Shown: in pieces, positions 9,044-17,718 of the stretch | Layout: each line of letters starts with the position of its first letter | Position numbering within the stretch: the stretch's first letter is position 1 | Assembly (NCBI RefSeq): GCF_030551875.1 | Contig: NZ_JAUOZU010000009.1 | Span: 1-64,000 of the forward strand | Source: Fluviirhizobium alvei | GTDB taxonomy: Bacteria > Pseudomonadota > Alphaproteobacteria > Rhizobiales > Rhizobiaceae | Direction of reading: 5' to 3' | DNA length: 64,000 bases | Program-made: the position numbers and the translations under genes | Notes under the pieces: model-generated | What the model saw: the letters and a program-made list of their open reading frames with translations, nothing else | What the model was told of the DNA's origin: nothing | Databases searched by the model: none

Positions 9044-9128
9044 ACATATTTTATGAAATAGCGTTTCCGGTAATGCAGGACCTTGCCGGCAGTCCGGCCG
9101 GCCACCTGCTGCCAACAAGGGGAACGCC

Positions 9129-9908
9129 ATGGCAAACTCGCTCAATCAACTCGCTGCCGGCCTGCTGACGGGCTCGGTCAAGGTCGTCGATCTCACTGCG
9201 CCGCTCGGCCCTGAGACGCCGGTTCTTTATCTGCCGCCACAGTTCGGCAAGAATACGCCGAACGTCAAGGTCCATACCATTTCCGCCTATGACCAGGACG
9301 GTCCGTTCTGGGCCTGGAACTGGCTTGAGCTCGGCGAACATACCGGTACCCATTTCGATGCGCCCTGTCACTGGATCACCGGCAAGGACAATCCGCAGAA
9401 CACGACCGACACCATTCCGCCGCAGAATTTCGTCGCGCCCGTCAATGTCATCGACCGGTCGAAAGAGGCTGCAGCCGATCCGGACTATCTCCTGACTGTC
9501 GACAGCATCAAGGAGTGGGAAGCCGAGAACGGCGAGATCGAGGCCGGCACCTGGGTTCTCATGCGCACCGACTGGTACAAGCGCAACGGCTCCACCGAGA
9601 CCTTCCTTAATGCCGATGAGAATGGCCCCCATTCGCCGGGTCCGACGGCAGAAGCGATCGAATATCTTCTGTCGAAGGGCATCATCGGCTGGGGCCAGGA
9701 GACGATCGGAACCGATGCCGGTTCCGCTGGCGGCATGAACCCGCCGTTCCCTGCGCACAATCTCATGCACAAGGCCAACAAATACGGCCTCGCCAGCCTG
9801 TCGAATCTCGACCAGCTGCCTGCCAAGGGTGCAATCCTCATTGCCGCGCCGCTGAAGCTGGTCAAGGGCACCGGTTCGCCGGTGCGTGCCCTGGCGCTGA
9901 TCGCCTGA
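9129..9908 (+). CDS. Isatin hydrolase-like metal-dependent hydrolase (cyclase family)
   Basis: The 259-residue protein carries the metal motif HTGTHFDAPCHW, with His71, His75, Asp77 and His81. This is the hallmark of the cyclase family (PF04199) that includes Mn-dependent isatin hydrolase and arylformamidase. From memory, long stretches such as GPFWAWNWLELGEH, LNADENGPHSPGPT and PAKGAILIAAPLKL closely match characterised isatin hydrolase of Labrenzia. This favours isatin to isatinate over N-formylkynurenine hydrolysis. The start follows AAGGGGAACGCC. It lies between two CrtI-like flavoprotein genes and two MarR genes. Cytoplasmic; no signal peptide is seen. Confidence 0.82.
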   Translation: MANSLNQLAAGLLTGSVKVVDLTAPLGPETPVLYLPPQFGKNTPNVKVHTISAYDQDGPFWAWNWLELGEHTGTHFDAPCHWITGKDNPQNTTDTIPPQNFVAPVNVIDRSKEAAADPDYLLTVDSIKEWEAENGEIEAGTWVLMRTDWYKRNGSTETFLNADENGPHSPGPTAEAIEYLLSKGIIGWGQETIGTDAGSAGGMNPPFPAHNLMHKANKYGLASLSNLDQLPAKGAILIAAPLKLVKGTGSPVRALALIA

Positions 9909-9917
9909 TTGCAGCAA

Positions 9918-9942
9918 AGGCGGCGGACAAGGTTCGCCGCCT
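9918..9942 (+). terminator. Hairpin after the isatin hydrolase-like gene
   Basis: An 8-bp GC-rich stem (AGGCGGCG / CGCCGCCT) with a 9-base loop lies ten bases past the stop. It is followed by CTTGCCTG rather than a T run, so it is more likely a weak terminator or mRNA 3' stabiliser. The next gene is on the same strand. Confidence 0.45.
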
Positions 9943-10025
9943 CTTGCCTGCAGGCTCTTTCTTTCTCACCATGGAAGCTGCCGGGAGCGCCATGCGTTCG
10001 CTGGCTTTACGTCTGGAGGCGACCC

Positions 10026-11615
10026 ATGAGCGTTCCCGATTACATCGTCGTTGGTTCCGGCATCAATGCGCTGGTGGCCGCTGCCATGCTCGGCAAGAAG
10101 GGCAAGAAGGTTCTGATGCTGGAGCGTAACGCCCAGCTCGGAGGCTGCTTGCGCACGGAAGAAGCGACCGTCCCCGGCTTCGTCCATGACGTGATGGCAA
10201 CGACCATGGTGCTCTTCATGACATCGCCGGCCTTTGCTGCGCTAGGCAAGGATCTGGAAGCGCGAGGCCTCGAATTCTGCCATTCGGCTCTGCCCACGGG
10301 GGTTCTGCGTCCGGACGGAACGCATGCCATCCTCAGCATGAAGCGCGAAGACAACATTGCCCGCTTCGACGCTCTCGCGAGCGGCGATGGCCAGGCGTTC
10401 GATCGCGAGATGAACCGTTTCGGCGGCAATGCCGGCTTCGTTTTCGGGCTCCTGGGTGGCAATCTCTGGTCGATGGCAACCGCAAAACTGGTAGCGAAGG
10501 AAGCCTGGAAACGCGGCCTCAAGGGCTTGGCCGCCTTCTTTGGCGAAGCCTTGGCTCCCGCGCGCGGCTATCTCGAAACCACCTACCGCTCCGAAGAAAT
10601 GAGGGCGCTCTGGGCGCCTTGGGCTCTGCATTGCGGGCTCGGTCCGGAGAGCAGCTATTCGGCCGAGATGACCAAGGTGATCGGCTTTGCGATCGAACTT
10701 GCGGGCTGCCCGATCGTGAAGGGCGGTGCTGCCAATCTCGTCAAGGCATTCGAGCGCCTGATCCGCGACCAGGGCGGGGAAATCCTGACCGGCGCCGATG
10801 TCGACCAGGTGACGGTTGGGGCAGGCGGACGCGCTTCCGGCGTCGTTCTCGCCGATGGCCGCAAGTTCACCAGCAAATCGGGCGTCATCGCCTCCATGAC
10901 CCCGGACCAGATCTATACCCGTCTTTTGAAATCGGCGCCAACGCCGCTTCCGGAAAGTGTTTCGGATGGTTTAAAAACCTACCGATACGGCAAGGGCAAC
11001 ATGCAGATCCATTACGCCCTGAAAGAAGCGCCGCGCTGGAAGGCAGGCGAAGAACTCGGCAAGGTCGCCCTCCTGCATCTGACGCCGGGGCTGGATGGCG
11101 TATCGAAATCGTCCAACGAGGCGGAGCGCGGCATGCTTCCCGCCGAGCCGACGGTTTGCGTTGGACAGCCGACTTCGTTTGATCCGAGCCGGGCGCCGGA
11201 AGGGCAATCCATCCTCTGGCTTCAGTTGCCAGACACGCCGCGCTTCATCAAGGGCGATGCAGCCGGCGAACTGGATTGCCCGACCGATGGTCGCTGGACC
11301 GAGGCTCTGCGCGAATCCTTTGCCGATCGCGTCGAAAACATGCTGCGCCACCATATAGAGAATTTCGACGAAGCGGTGATTGCCCGCCGCGTCTATTCGC
11401 CCGCCGATCTCGAAACCATGAACATGAATCTGGTCGGCGGCGACCCCTACGGTGGATTCTGCGGGCTGGACCAGTTTTTCCTCTGGCGTCCGTTCAAGAG
11501 ACCGAATAACCACATGACGCATGTGCCGGGGCTCTATCATATCGGAGCGTCCACCCATCCGGGGCCCGGCCTTGGCGGAGGATCTGGCTTCTTGCTGGCA
11601 TCCTCATTGAAGTAA
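10026..11615 (+). CDS. CrtI/phytoene desaturase-like FAD-dependent oxidoreductase 2
   Basis: The 529-residue protein starts MSVPDYIVVGSGINALVAAAML, with GGAGGCGACCC upstream; the longer open frame to 9909 has no such site. It has the N-terminal FAD motif VVGSGINALVAA, then MLERNAQLGGCLRTEE. The C-terminal flavin-contact region is GLYHIGASTHPGPGLGGGSGF. It has the same length and architecture as the gene at 7274-8845, so the two are diverged paralogues or two halves of a heteromer. It is separated from the downstream MarR gene by 16 bases, implying co-transcription. The substrate is not known; oxidation of a dioxindole-like compound to isatin would fit the neighbourhood. Confidence 0.75.
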   Translation: MSVPDYIVVGSGINALVAAAMLGKKGKKVLMLERNAQLGGCLRTEEATVPGFVHDVMATTMVLFMTSPAFAALGKDLEARGLEFCHSALPTGVLRPDGTHAILSMKREDNIARFDALASGDGQAFDREMNRFGGNAGFVFGLLGGNLWSMATAKLVAKEAWKRGLKGLAAFFGEALAPARGYLETTYRSEEMRALWAPWALHCGLGPESSYSAEMTKVIGFAIELAGCPIVKGGAANLVKAFERLIRDQGGEILTGADVDQVTVGAGGRASGVVLADGRKFTSKSGVIASMTPDQIYTRLLKSAPTPLPESVSDGLKTYRYGKGNMQIHYALKEAPRWKAGEELGKVALLHLTPGLDGVSKSSNEAERGMLPAEPTVCVGQPTSFDPSRAPEGQSILWLQLPDTPRFIKGDAAGELDCPTDGRWTEALRESFADRVENMLRHHIENFDEAVIARRVYSPADLETMNMNLVGGDPYGGFCGLDQFFLWRPFKRPNNHMTHVPGLYHIGASTHPGPGLGGGSGFLLASSLK

Positions 11616-11631
11616 CGAGGAGCAACGCGGG

Positions 11632-12138
11632 ATGGAGAACGGTTTTTCCGGCGAGGTTCTCGGGCCGCCCGGCTCCGAGGACGGTCGCATGCCGAGCCTC
11701 GGCGAAATGGGGCTCAACCACTTTGCGCCCTACATCATGAACCGGATCATGGCGCGCTGGAACGCCAACCTGGCCGATGAATTGCGCGCGCGCGACATCA
11801 CGACGGCCAAGATGCGGGCGCTTGCCGTCCTTTCGGTCTCGACATCGCTGACGATCAATGAACTCTCTGTCTTCGGCGTGACGGAACAGTCGACCATGAG
11901 CCGCACGGTGGATTCTCTCGAAGAGCAGGGGCTGATCAGCCGTACGCCGCGTGCTGACGATCTGCGTGTGCGCGATGTTTCCATCACCGAGGAAGGCCGT
12001 AACGTCTTCAACGAAATCTGGCCGCTGATGTATGATGGTTTGCGCCAGATGTTTCGCGACATCGATGACGACGAATATCGTGCCTTTCTCACCACTTTGC
12101 ACAAGATCCTGCGCAACGTCCGCAAGAACGAGATCTGA
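11632..12138 (+). CDS. MarR-family transcriptional regulator
   Basis: The 168-residue protein has a MarR winged helix at residues about 55-130. The recognition helix lies in VTEQSTMSRTVDSLEEQGLI and the wing is RTPRADDLRVRDVSITEEG. It follows the CrtI-like gene by 16 bases and is convergent with iorB. It is a second candidate ligand-responsive repressor for the isatin-related genes, whose promoters share palindromes. Confidence 0.87.
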   Translation: MENGFSGEVLGPPGSEDGRMPSLGEMGLNHFAPYIMNRIMARWNANLADELRARDITTAKMRALAVLSVSTSLTINELSVFGVTEQSTMSRTVDSLEEQGLISRTPRADDLRVRDVSITEEGRNVFNEIWPLMYDGLRQMFRDIDDDEYRAFLTTLHKILRNVRKNEI

Positions 12139-12177
12139 GCGGTCAAGCCATACCGATTTGCCGCCGCGCGTATAAAC

Positions 12178-12207
12178 ATCAAGGCCGCCCGAAAGGGCGG
12201 CCTTGAT
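12178..12207. terminator. Bidirectional terminator between MarR gene and iorB
   Basis: A perfect 13-bp stem with a GAAA loop (ATCAAGGCCGCCC and its complement) sits between two convergent genes, just beyond both stop codons. Confidence 0.85.
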
Positions 12208-12210
12208 CAT

Positions 12211-13761
12211 TCAGAGCGTCGCCACCGTTTTCAGTGCACCATCGAGCGCCGTGCCGTTTTCATCGAGCAGAGCTGCCTGCCGCAACCGGCGCATCCAAGC
12301 GGCGCCATCCTCGCGGTCAGCGAGTTTCGGCAAGGCCGACATCACGCGATCGAACTTGGAGAGGCCGCGCGAATGGGTATCCGAATAGCCCTTCACGAGC
12401 CGGCGGTTACCGAGAATCTCGACAGCCAGATCATAGTTTTTCGGCAGCAACCGCAGCGCTTCGCCAACCCACGCCTGGCGATGTTCGGTCTCGATGGCAT
12501 GGCGCAGGCTGCCGCGTCGGAACCGGCGCAGCGCCGAGACGAAATAGAGCCCGGTGAACCAGAACAGCGTACCGGTCTTGACGCGACGACCCTTGTCGAT
12601 CCGGCGATTGAGCCAGTTGAACAGTCCGGGCCTGTTCTCGATCCAGCGTCCGAGCGCTTTGGGCAGCGTGCCGCAAACTTCTTCCATCCGCGGATGCATA
12701 TATTCGGTGGTGTAGAGAAGCTGGTCGGCCTTGACGCCGACTTCCTTCTTCACGCGGTCGAAGCGCGTGGCTCGTGTCTTCAAATCGGCGACCCGGATGA
12801 CGTCGTCATAGGCCATGGCGATCGCCACATATTTGGCAGCCTGTGCAGTAAAGGCAAAATCCTTGGCTTCGCCGCCATTGGTCCTGTCGGCACTGTAAAG
12901 CCGGGCGACCTCATCGAGATATTCATTGGCATAGGCCGGATCCTGGAAATCGGTCAACTTCTTAACGCCGGCATAGAGCATGGCATGGATGGTTGCCGGA
13001 AACTCGTTGCGGATGCGGGCAAGCAGCTTGTCGAGGGCCGGATGACCCGCCTTGGCCGGTAGTGGTGCGAATGTCTTGCCCGGCTCGGCCGAGAGCTTGT
13101 CGTTACCGCCCTTGAGCACGCGCTCATAGGCGGCATTGAAGGCGCGCAGACTGGCTTCCACACCCTTGCCGCCTTTGCGCACGGTGGCTTCGAAAGCCTC
13201 CTTCGTGAAGGGCAGGGCGCCTGAGGCGCAAAGGGCGCCGAACATCGAGGCCGAAATCACGCTGCCATTTTTCACCGCCAGCGTATCCATGTCGAAAGCG
13301 ATCGTCTTTTTCGCGGCAAAATCGGTGGCATCGACAACCACAGTCGGGTTGCCGGTGCCATCACCCGGCTTCTCCTTTTCGCCCACCGCATAGGAACGGT
13401 GCGTAGACGCGATCAGCATCGTTTTTTCAGGGGTGACGAGGCCGCGCAGCACCGAGCGTCCGGCTTCCATCAGCTCGGCGGCGAGCACGACATCGACATC
13501 GCCTGGTGTCGGCATCAGCGCTAGCACCGGTTCCACACCCTCGCGGGCTTTCAGAAGTTCGAGATAATAGATGGTGGCGCCGGTTCTCTGGGCGACACCG
13601 GGAACCGAGGTGGTCTGCGCCACCCAGCCTTCACCTTCGGCGAGATCGACGATCCAGTCAGCGAGGACGCCGCCGCCCTGTCCACCCATGGCGAGAATGG
13701 CAAGCGCCAGCGGCTTGTCCTGAGACAGCATGGCAGACGTGTTTTCGACATGTACGTTCAT
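12211..13761 (-). CDS. iorB: Indolepyruvate:ferredoxin oxidoreductase-type beta subunit (extended form)
   Basis: The 516-residue product begins with the gamma-type domain of the 2-oxoacid:ferredoxin oxidoreductases (ILAMGGQGGGVLADWIV, residues about 22-38; PFOR gamma family). It carries a long C-terminal extension (from about residue 220) found in the large proteobacterial form of this subunit. It lies 12 bases downstream of the alpha subunit gene, so the two form one transcript and one complex. The enzyme class converts aryl 2-oxoacids to aryl(acetyl)-CoA plus CO2 with ferredoxin reduction. Given the neighbouring isatin hydrolase-like gene, isatinate (2-aminophenylglyoxylate) is an alternative substrate to indolepyruvate. 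That is inference. Confidence 0.85.
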   Translation of the reverse strand: MNVHVENTSAMLSQDKPLALAILAMGGQGGGVLADWIVDLAEGEGWVAQTTSVPGVAQRTGATIYYLELLKAREGVEPVLALMPTPGDVDVVLAAELMEAGRSVLRGLVTPEKTMLIASTHRSYAVGEKEKPGDGTGNPTVVVDATDFAAKKTIAFDMDTLAVKNGSVISASMFGALCASGALPFTKEAFEATVRKGGKGVEASLRAFNAAYERVLKGGNDKLSAEPGKTFAPLPAKAGHPALDKLLARIRNEFPATIHAMLYAGVKKLTDFQDPAYANEYLDEVARLYSADRTNGGEAKDFAFTAQAAKYVAIAMAYDDVIRVADLKTRATRFDRVKKEVGVKADQLLYTTEYMHPRMEEVCGTLPKALGRWIENRPGLFNWLNRRIDKGRRVKTGTLFWFTGLYFVSALRRFRRGSLRHAIETEHRQAWVGEALRLLPKNYDLAVEILGNRRLVKGYSDTHSRGLSKFDRVMSALPKLADREDGAAWMRRLRQAALLDENGTALDGALKTVATL

Positions 13762-13773
13762 GATGCTGTCCCC

Positions 13774-15927
13774 TCAATCTGCAAATACGATGCGGCCGGC
13801 GTCGCGGCGCTTCTGTAGCCAGCCGATGACGGCTGCGCGGATACGGTGGGCAAACCGGTCCCAACCGGTCGGATTGTGGATGACGTCGGCGCGATAGAAG
13901 GAAGGACAGAGGACGGCTGCCTCCGAGACCTCGCCGCAATTGCCGCAACCGACGCAGGAATTGTCGATCGCCGCGACCGGATCGTCCTTGAGCGGGTCGT
14001 CCGTATGCTTGACCGACAGCGACGGGCAGCCGGACAAACGGATACAGGCGTGATCGCCCGTGCAGACATCCTCGTCGACGCCGAACCGTTCCTTGACCAT
14101 GCGCTTACCGTCCTTGACGGCTTTCGCAAATTGCGGCTTCACGCGGCGCTGCTTGTTCAGCATGCATTCCGAGGAGGCGACGATGATCTTCGGTCCCGGT
14201 TCCTTTGTCGTCAGCGCTTCCTTCAGCGTGTCGCGCATCTTGGCCACATCATAGGTGCGGTCGATCTGGCGCACCCAGGTCGCTCCGATACCCTTGACCG
14301 CATTGACGATGGAATTGTTGGTCTTGCGTCGCGGATTGAGCGCTCGCGAGGACATGATGTCCTGACCGCCCGTTGCCGCTGAGTAGTAATTATCGACGAC
14401 AAGAATGACACCGTCCTGCTTGTTGAAGACGGCATTGCCGACCGAGGTTGCCAGGCCATTGTGCCAGAAGCCGCCATCACCCATGACGGAAATCGAACGC
14501 TTGCCGGCTTCGACATTGAAAGCGGATGCGGAGGCCGGCCCGAGCCCGTAACCCATCGTCGTGCCGCCGATATTGAAGGGCGGCAGGATGGAGAAGAGAT
14601 GGCAGCCGATATCGGCCGAGACGTGATGTTCTCCCAGTTCCTTTTCGACAAGCTTCATGGCGGCGAAGATCGGGCGTTCCGGGCAACCGGTGCAGAAGCC
14701 GGCCGGCCGCGGCGGTACGACCTCGGCAAGGGCCTTGACCTTCGGATCCGAAAGCACCGGCTCGGGATTGGGAACCGGCGGTCGATTGCCAAGAAGGGCA
14801 GGGGCATGGGTTTCGATGAAGGTGCCGAAACCCTTGATGAGAACCGGCGTCGTATATTCACCGCCGAGCGGCAGCACGTCCTTGCCGGAGATCTTTGTCG
14901 CGATATCGCGGCGACGGAAAAGCGCATGCAGCGTGTGCTCGATATATTCGGGAGCGCCTTCCTCGACCATGAGGATTGCCTTCTTGCCCTCGGCAAAGGC
15001 GATCAGCTCCTCATCCACCATCGGATAGGAGACGTTCATGACATAGAGCGGAACCCGGCAGTTGCCATAGACATCGGCCAGCCCGAGATGCTGGAGCGCC
15101 CGCATGGCACCATTATAGACGCCACCCTGAAGCACGATGCCGATTTCGCCCTCGTCGGGACCGAAGAACTCGTTAAGCCGGTTTTCGCGAACGAAGTTGA
15201 CAGCGGCCGGCCAGCGCTTTTCGAGCTTTTCCTTCTCGTGCACGAAAGAGGCCGGCGGCAGCACGATGCGATTGACGTCACGGCGCGGATTTTCGAGCGC
15301 TTCCTTGAGCGTATATTCGGGACGCTTGTTGTCCTTGGCGACAAAATGGCCGTGGACATGGCAGGACCGGATGCCGACCTGCAGCATGACCGGCGTGTTC
15401 GAGGCTTCGGAAAGCTCGAAGCCCTTTTCGACAGCCTCGACGATCGACGGCAGGTTCGGCCGCGGCGTCATCAGCCACATCTGCGATTTCATCGCAAAGG
15501 CGTGGCTGCGTTCCTGCATGATCGAGGAACCTTCGCCAAAATCCTCGCCGATGATGATGAGAGCGCCGCCTGTCACCCCGCCTGAGGAAAGATTGGAAAG
15601 CGCATCGGAAGCAACGTTGGTTCCTGCCGTCGATTTCCAGGTGACCGCACCGCGCACGGGATACATGACGGAGGCCGACAGCATGGCTGCCGCTGCGGCC
15701 TCGGAGGCGGACGTCTCGAAATGGATGCCGAGTTCTTCCATGACATCCTTGGCATCAGCCAGAACGTCCATCAGGTGCGAGATCGGTGAACCCTGATAGC
15801 CGCCGACATAGGACACGCCCGATTGCAGCAGCGCTTTCGTAATGGCGAGAATGCCCTCGCCACGGAAGATGTCGCCATCCTTGAGTTTCAGATCCTCAAC
15901 TTCACGTGCGAATGATCGCTCTGCCAT
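13774..15927 (-). CDS. iorA: Indolepyruvate:ferredoxin oxidoreductase-type alpha subunit (TPP, Fe-S)
   Basis: The product is about 717 residues starting MAERSF, preceded by GGGGAACGTC; an upstream ATG at 15939 has no good ribosome site. The N-terminal part (YVGGYQGSPISHLMD) is the pyrimidine-binding domain of 2-oxoacid oxidoreductases. TPP is bound by GDGGFWHNGL...VVDNYYSAATGGQ. PAGFCTGCPERP is conserved in the family. The C-terminus has an unusual cysteine set, CX5CX5CP then CX2CX2CX9CP, seven cysteines for Fe-S clusters. It would catalyse CoA-dependent oxidative decarboxylation of an aryl 2-oxoacid in the cytoplasm. A perfect palindrome lies 28 bases upstream of the start. Confidence 0.87.
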   Translation of the reverse strand: MAERSFAREVEDLKLKDGDIFRGEGILAITKALLQSGVSYVGGYQGSPISHLMDVLADAKDVMEELGIHFETSASEAAAAAMLSASVMYPVRGAVTWKSTAGTNVASDALSNLSSGGVTGGALIIIGEDFGEGSSIMQERSHAFAMKSQMWLMTPRPNLPSIVEAVEKGFELSEASNTPVMLQVGIRSCHVHGHFVAKDNKRPEYTLKEALENPRRDVNRIVLPPASFVHEKEKLEKRWPAAVNFVRENRLNEFFGPDEGEIGIVLQGGVYNGAMRALQHLGLADVYGNCRVPLYVMNVSYPMVDEELIAFAEGKKAILMVEEGAPEYIEHTLHALFRRRDIATKISGKDVLPLGGEYTTPVLIKGFGTFIETHAPALLGNRPPVPNPEPVLSDPKVKALAEVVPPRPAGFCTGCPERPIFAAMKLVEKELGEHHVSADIGCHLFSILPPFNIGGTTMGYGLGPASASAFNVEAGKRSISVMGDGGFWHNGLATSVGNAVFNKQDGVILVVDNYYSAATGGQDIMSSRALNPRRKTNNSIVNAVKGIGATWVRQIDRTYDVAKMRDTLKEALTTKEPGPKIIVASSECMLNKQRRVKPQFAKAVKDGKRMVKERFGVDEDVCTGDHACIRLSGCPSLSVKHTDDPLKDDPVAAIDNSCVGCGNCGEVSEAAVLCPSFYRADVIHNPTGWDRFAHRIRAAVIGWLQKRRDAGRIVFAD

Positions 15928-15954
15928 GACGTTCCCCATCTTGTTGGCAATTTG

Positions 15955-15968
15955 TATGCAAATGCATA
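15955..15968. promoter_or_regulatory. Operator candidate TATGCA-AA-TGCATA before iorA
   Basis: This is a perfect 6-2-6 inverted repeat located 28 bases upstream of the iorA start. It is flanked by TTTG on the left, giving the 10-mer TTTGTATGCA that also occurs at 8872-8881 upstream of the CrtI-like gene. It fits a MarR-type site. It lies in a 255-bp divergent region shared with the binding-protein gene. Confidence 0.65.
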
Positions 15969-16113
15969 TAATGCCAGTTCGAATGTGTCAATTGCATAAA
16001 TCGACGCCGATCAAGCGCCTATTCCCCCTGAATTATACGTGTTGAAAAATATTCCGATACATATTTAATTCGAAAATCCGCCTTCGCACCTCTTGTCAAA
16101 GGCCAATTTTTCA

Positions 16114-16127
16114 TTTTAAGTTTAAAA
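16114..16127. promoter_or_regulatory. Operator candidate TTTTAA-GT-TTAAAA before the ABC transporter
   Basis: This is a perfect 6-2-6 inverted repeat 56 bases upstream of the binding-protein start. It lies near a possible -35 (TTGTCA at 16093-16098). The same arms with a different 2-base centre occur at 29491-29504 in front of the 2-aminobenzoyl-CoA monooxygenase/reductase gene. Confidence 0.55.
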
Positions 16128-16182
16128 CAATCAAAAATCCGGAAGAGACCGGAATTCCGCAAGGGGAACGAAGGAGTCCAAC

Positions 16183-17718
16183 ATGACTGACATTACGCGT
16201 CGTGGCGTACTGGGGCTGGGTGCAGCAACGGTGCTGACAAGCATTCTTGCAGGCCGTCTGCCCGTGCAGGCCGCCGAAACCGATACGCTGACCATTGCCT
16301 TCAATGCCAATCTGCCGTCTTTCGACGGCACGGTTGGTCTTTCGGGCGTCAATCCCGCCATCCAGGCGATCTATCGCTCGATCTACGATCAGTATATCGG
16401 CCAGAAGCCGGATCTCGCCTTCGAGCCTGGCCTCCTGACGGCCTGGGGCTGGAACGACGACAAGACGCAGGTATGGATGGATGTGCGCGAAGGCGTAAAG
16501 TGGCACGACGGGTCCGATTTCACCCCGGAAGATGTCGTCTGGTCGCTGACGCGCGCCGCCAAGCCTGAAACCGGTAACCCGGTCGCCAGCGTCTGGGCCG
16601 GCATCGGCAACTATAAGGTTGAAGGATCGCGGATCACCGCCGATGTGCTGGCATTCGATCCGACCATCTTCAAATGGATGGCGTTCCTCACCGGCTACGT
16701 TCTGCCCAAGGCCTATTATGAAAAGGTTGGCGCTGAAGGGTTCGAAAAGAAGCCGATCGGCACGGGCCCCTACATGTTCGACGCTTACGAGGGCAATTCC
16801 TTCCTGCGCCTCAAGGCCAACCCGAACTATTGGGGCGGCAAGCCGGCGTTTGAGACCGTGATCTTCAAGTTCGTGACCGATGCGACGAGCCGCGTCGCCG
16901 AAATCGAATCCGGTTCGTCCGACGTGACCCTCGAAATTCCCTTCGAGGAATTCGACCGCCTGAAGGAGATGGAAGGCCTGGCCGGCGTCTCGTCCCCGAT
17001 CTCCGATATCGGCATGATCTTCATCACCAATGTCGAGCCGATGCTGGACAAGAATGTGCGTCTGGCCGCCCACCATGCCATCGACAAGGCCGGTATCGTC
17101 AAGAAGCTCCTGCGCGGCTATGGCGTGCCGATCGATACGCTCGAAGCACCGGAATATGCGGCTTTCGATCCGTCCATCAAGGTCGAGTACAATCCCGACA
17201 AGGCTGTCGAACTGCTCGCAGCCTCGGGCTTCTCGAAGGAAAATCCGGTCAAGTTCAAGATCCAGACCACCCGCGGCCTCAAGCCGAAGGACTATGAGAT
17301 GATCCAGGCGATCGTCGGCATGTGGCGTAAGGTCGGCATCGAGGCGGAAATCGAAGTCTACGAAATCGCCAAGCATTTCGAACTGCGTGCCGGCCACAAA
17401 CTTGCGCCGGCTGCCTTCTACAACTGGGGCAATGCGATCGGCGATCCGACCACTTCGACAGGCTTTGCGATGTTCTCGAAGTCGCCGCATTCCGGCTGGA
17501 AAACGGACGATGTCGATGCCCTCATCGGCCCGCTCTGGGGCGAAAAGGATGAAGAAAAGCGCATCGCCGGCTGGAAGGCTGTCGATAAATACATCGCCGA
17601 GCAGGGCTACGTGATCCCGCTCCTGCAGTATGTGCAGCCGATCGTCTTCAAGTCTTCGCTGAAGGTAACGCCGAACGTTTCGAGCGCGCTCCAGCCGACT
17701 CTCGTCTCCAAGGCCTGA
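16183..17718 (+). CDS. Tat-exported ABC transporter solute-binding protein (SBP_bac_5 family)
   Basis: The 511-residue protein has a twin-arginine signal (TRRGVLGLG, residues 4-12, then a hydrophobic stretch and a likely cut after PVQA, about residue 29). The body has hallmarks of peptide/nickel-type binding proteins: AIYRSIYDQYI, VWSLTRAA, GTGPYMF and the C-terminal IPLLQYVQPIVF. It precedes an Opp-type permease/ATPase set and would deliver the ligand in the periplasm. Family members bind peptides, opines, nickel or plant-derived compounds, so the ligand is uncertain. The position suggests an indolic compound or conjugate. The ribosome site is AAGGAG. Confidence 0.87.
   Translation: MTDITRRGVLGLGAATVLTSILAGRLPVQAAETDTLTIAFNANLPSFDGTVGLSGVNPAIQAIYRSIYDQYIGQKPDLAFEPGLLTAWGWNDDKTQVWMDVREGVKWHDGSDFTPEDVVWSLTRAAKPETGNPVASVWAGIGNYKVEGSRITADVLAFDPTIFKWMAFLTGYVLPKAYYEKVGAEGFEKKPIGTGPYMFDAYEGNSFLRLKANPNYWGGKPAFETVIFKFVTDATSRVAEIESGSSDVTLEIPFEEFDRLKEMEGLAGVSSPISDIGMIFITNVEPMLDKNVRLAAHHAIDKAGIVKKLLRGYGVPIDTLEAPEYAAFDPSIKVEYNPDKAVELLAASGFSKENPVKFKIQTTRGLKPKDYEMIQAIVGMWRKVGIEAEIEVYEIAKHFELRAGHKLAPAAFYNWGNAIGDPTTSTGFAMFSKSPHSGWKTDDVDALIGPLWGEKDEEKRIAGWKAVDKYIAEQGYVIPLLQYVQPIVFKSSLKVTPNVSSALQPTLVSKA

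Noticed and set aside
9129-9908. Arylformamidase (kynB) assignment for the cyclase-family gene
   Set aside because: No kynureninase or tryptophan dioxygenase is nearby, and the sequence resembles isatin hydrolase more closely.
7274-11615. Carotenoid biosynthesis from the two phytoene desaturase-like proteins
   Set aside because: No phytoene synthase, cyclase or prenyl transferase is near, and the genes surround an isatin hydrolase-like gene.
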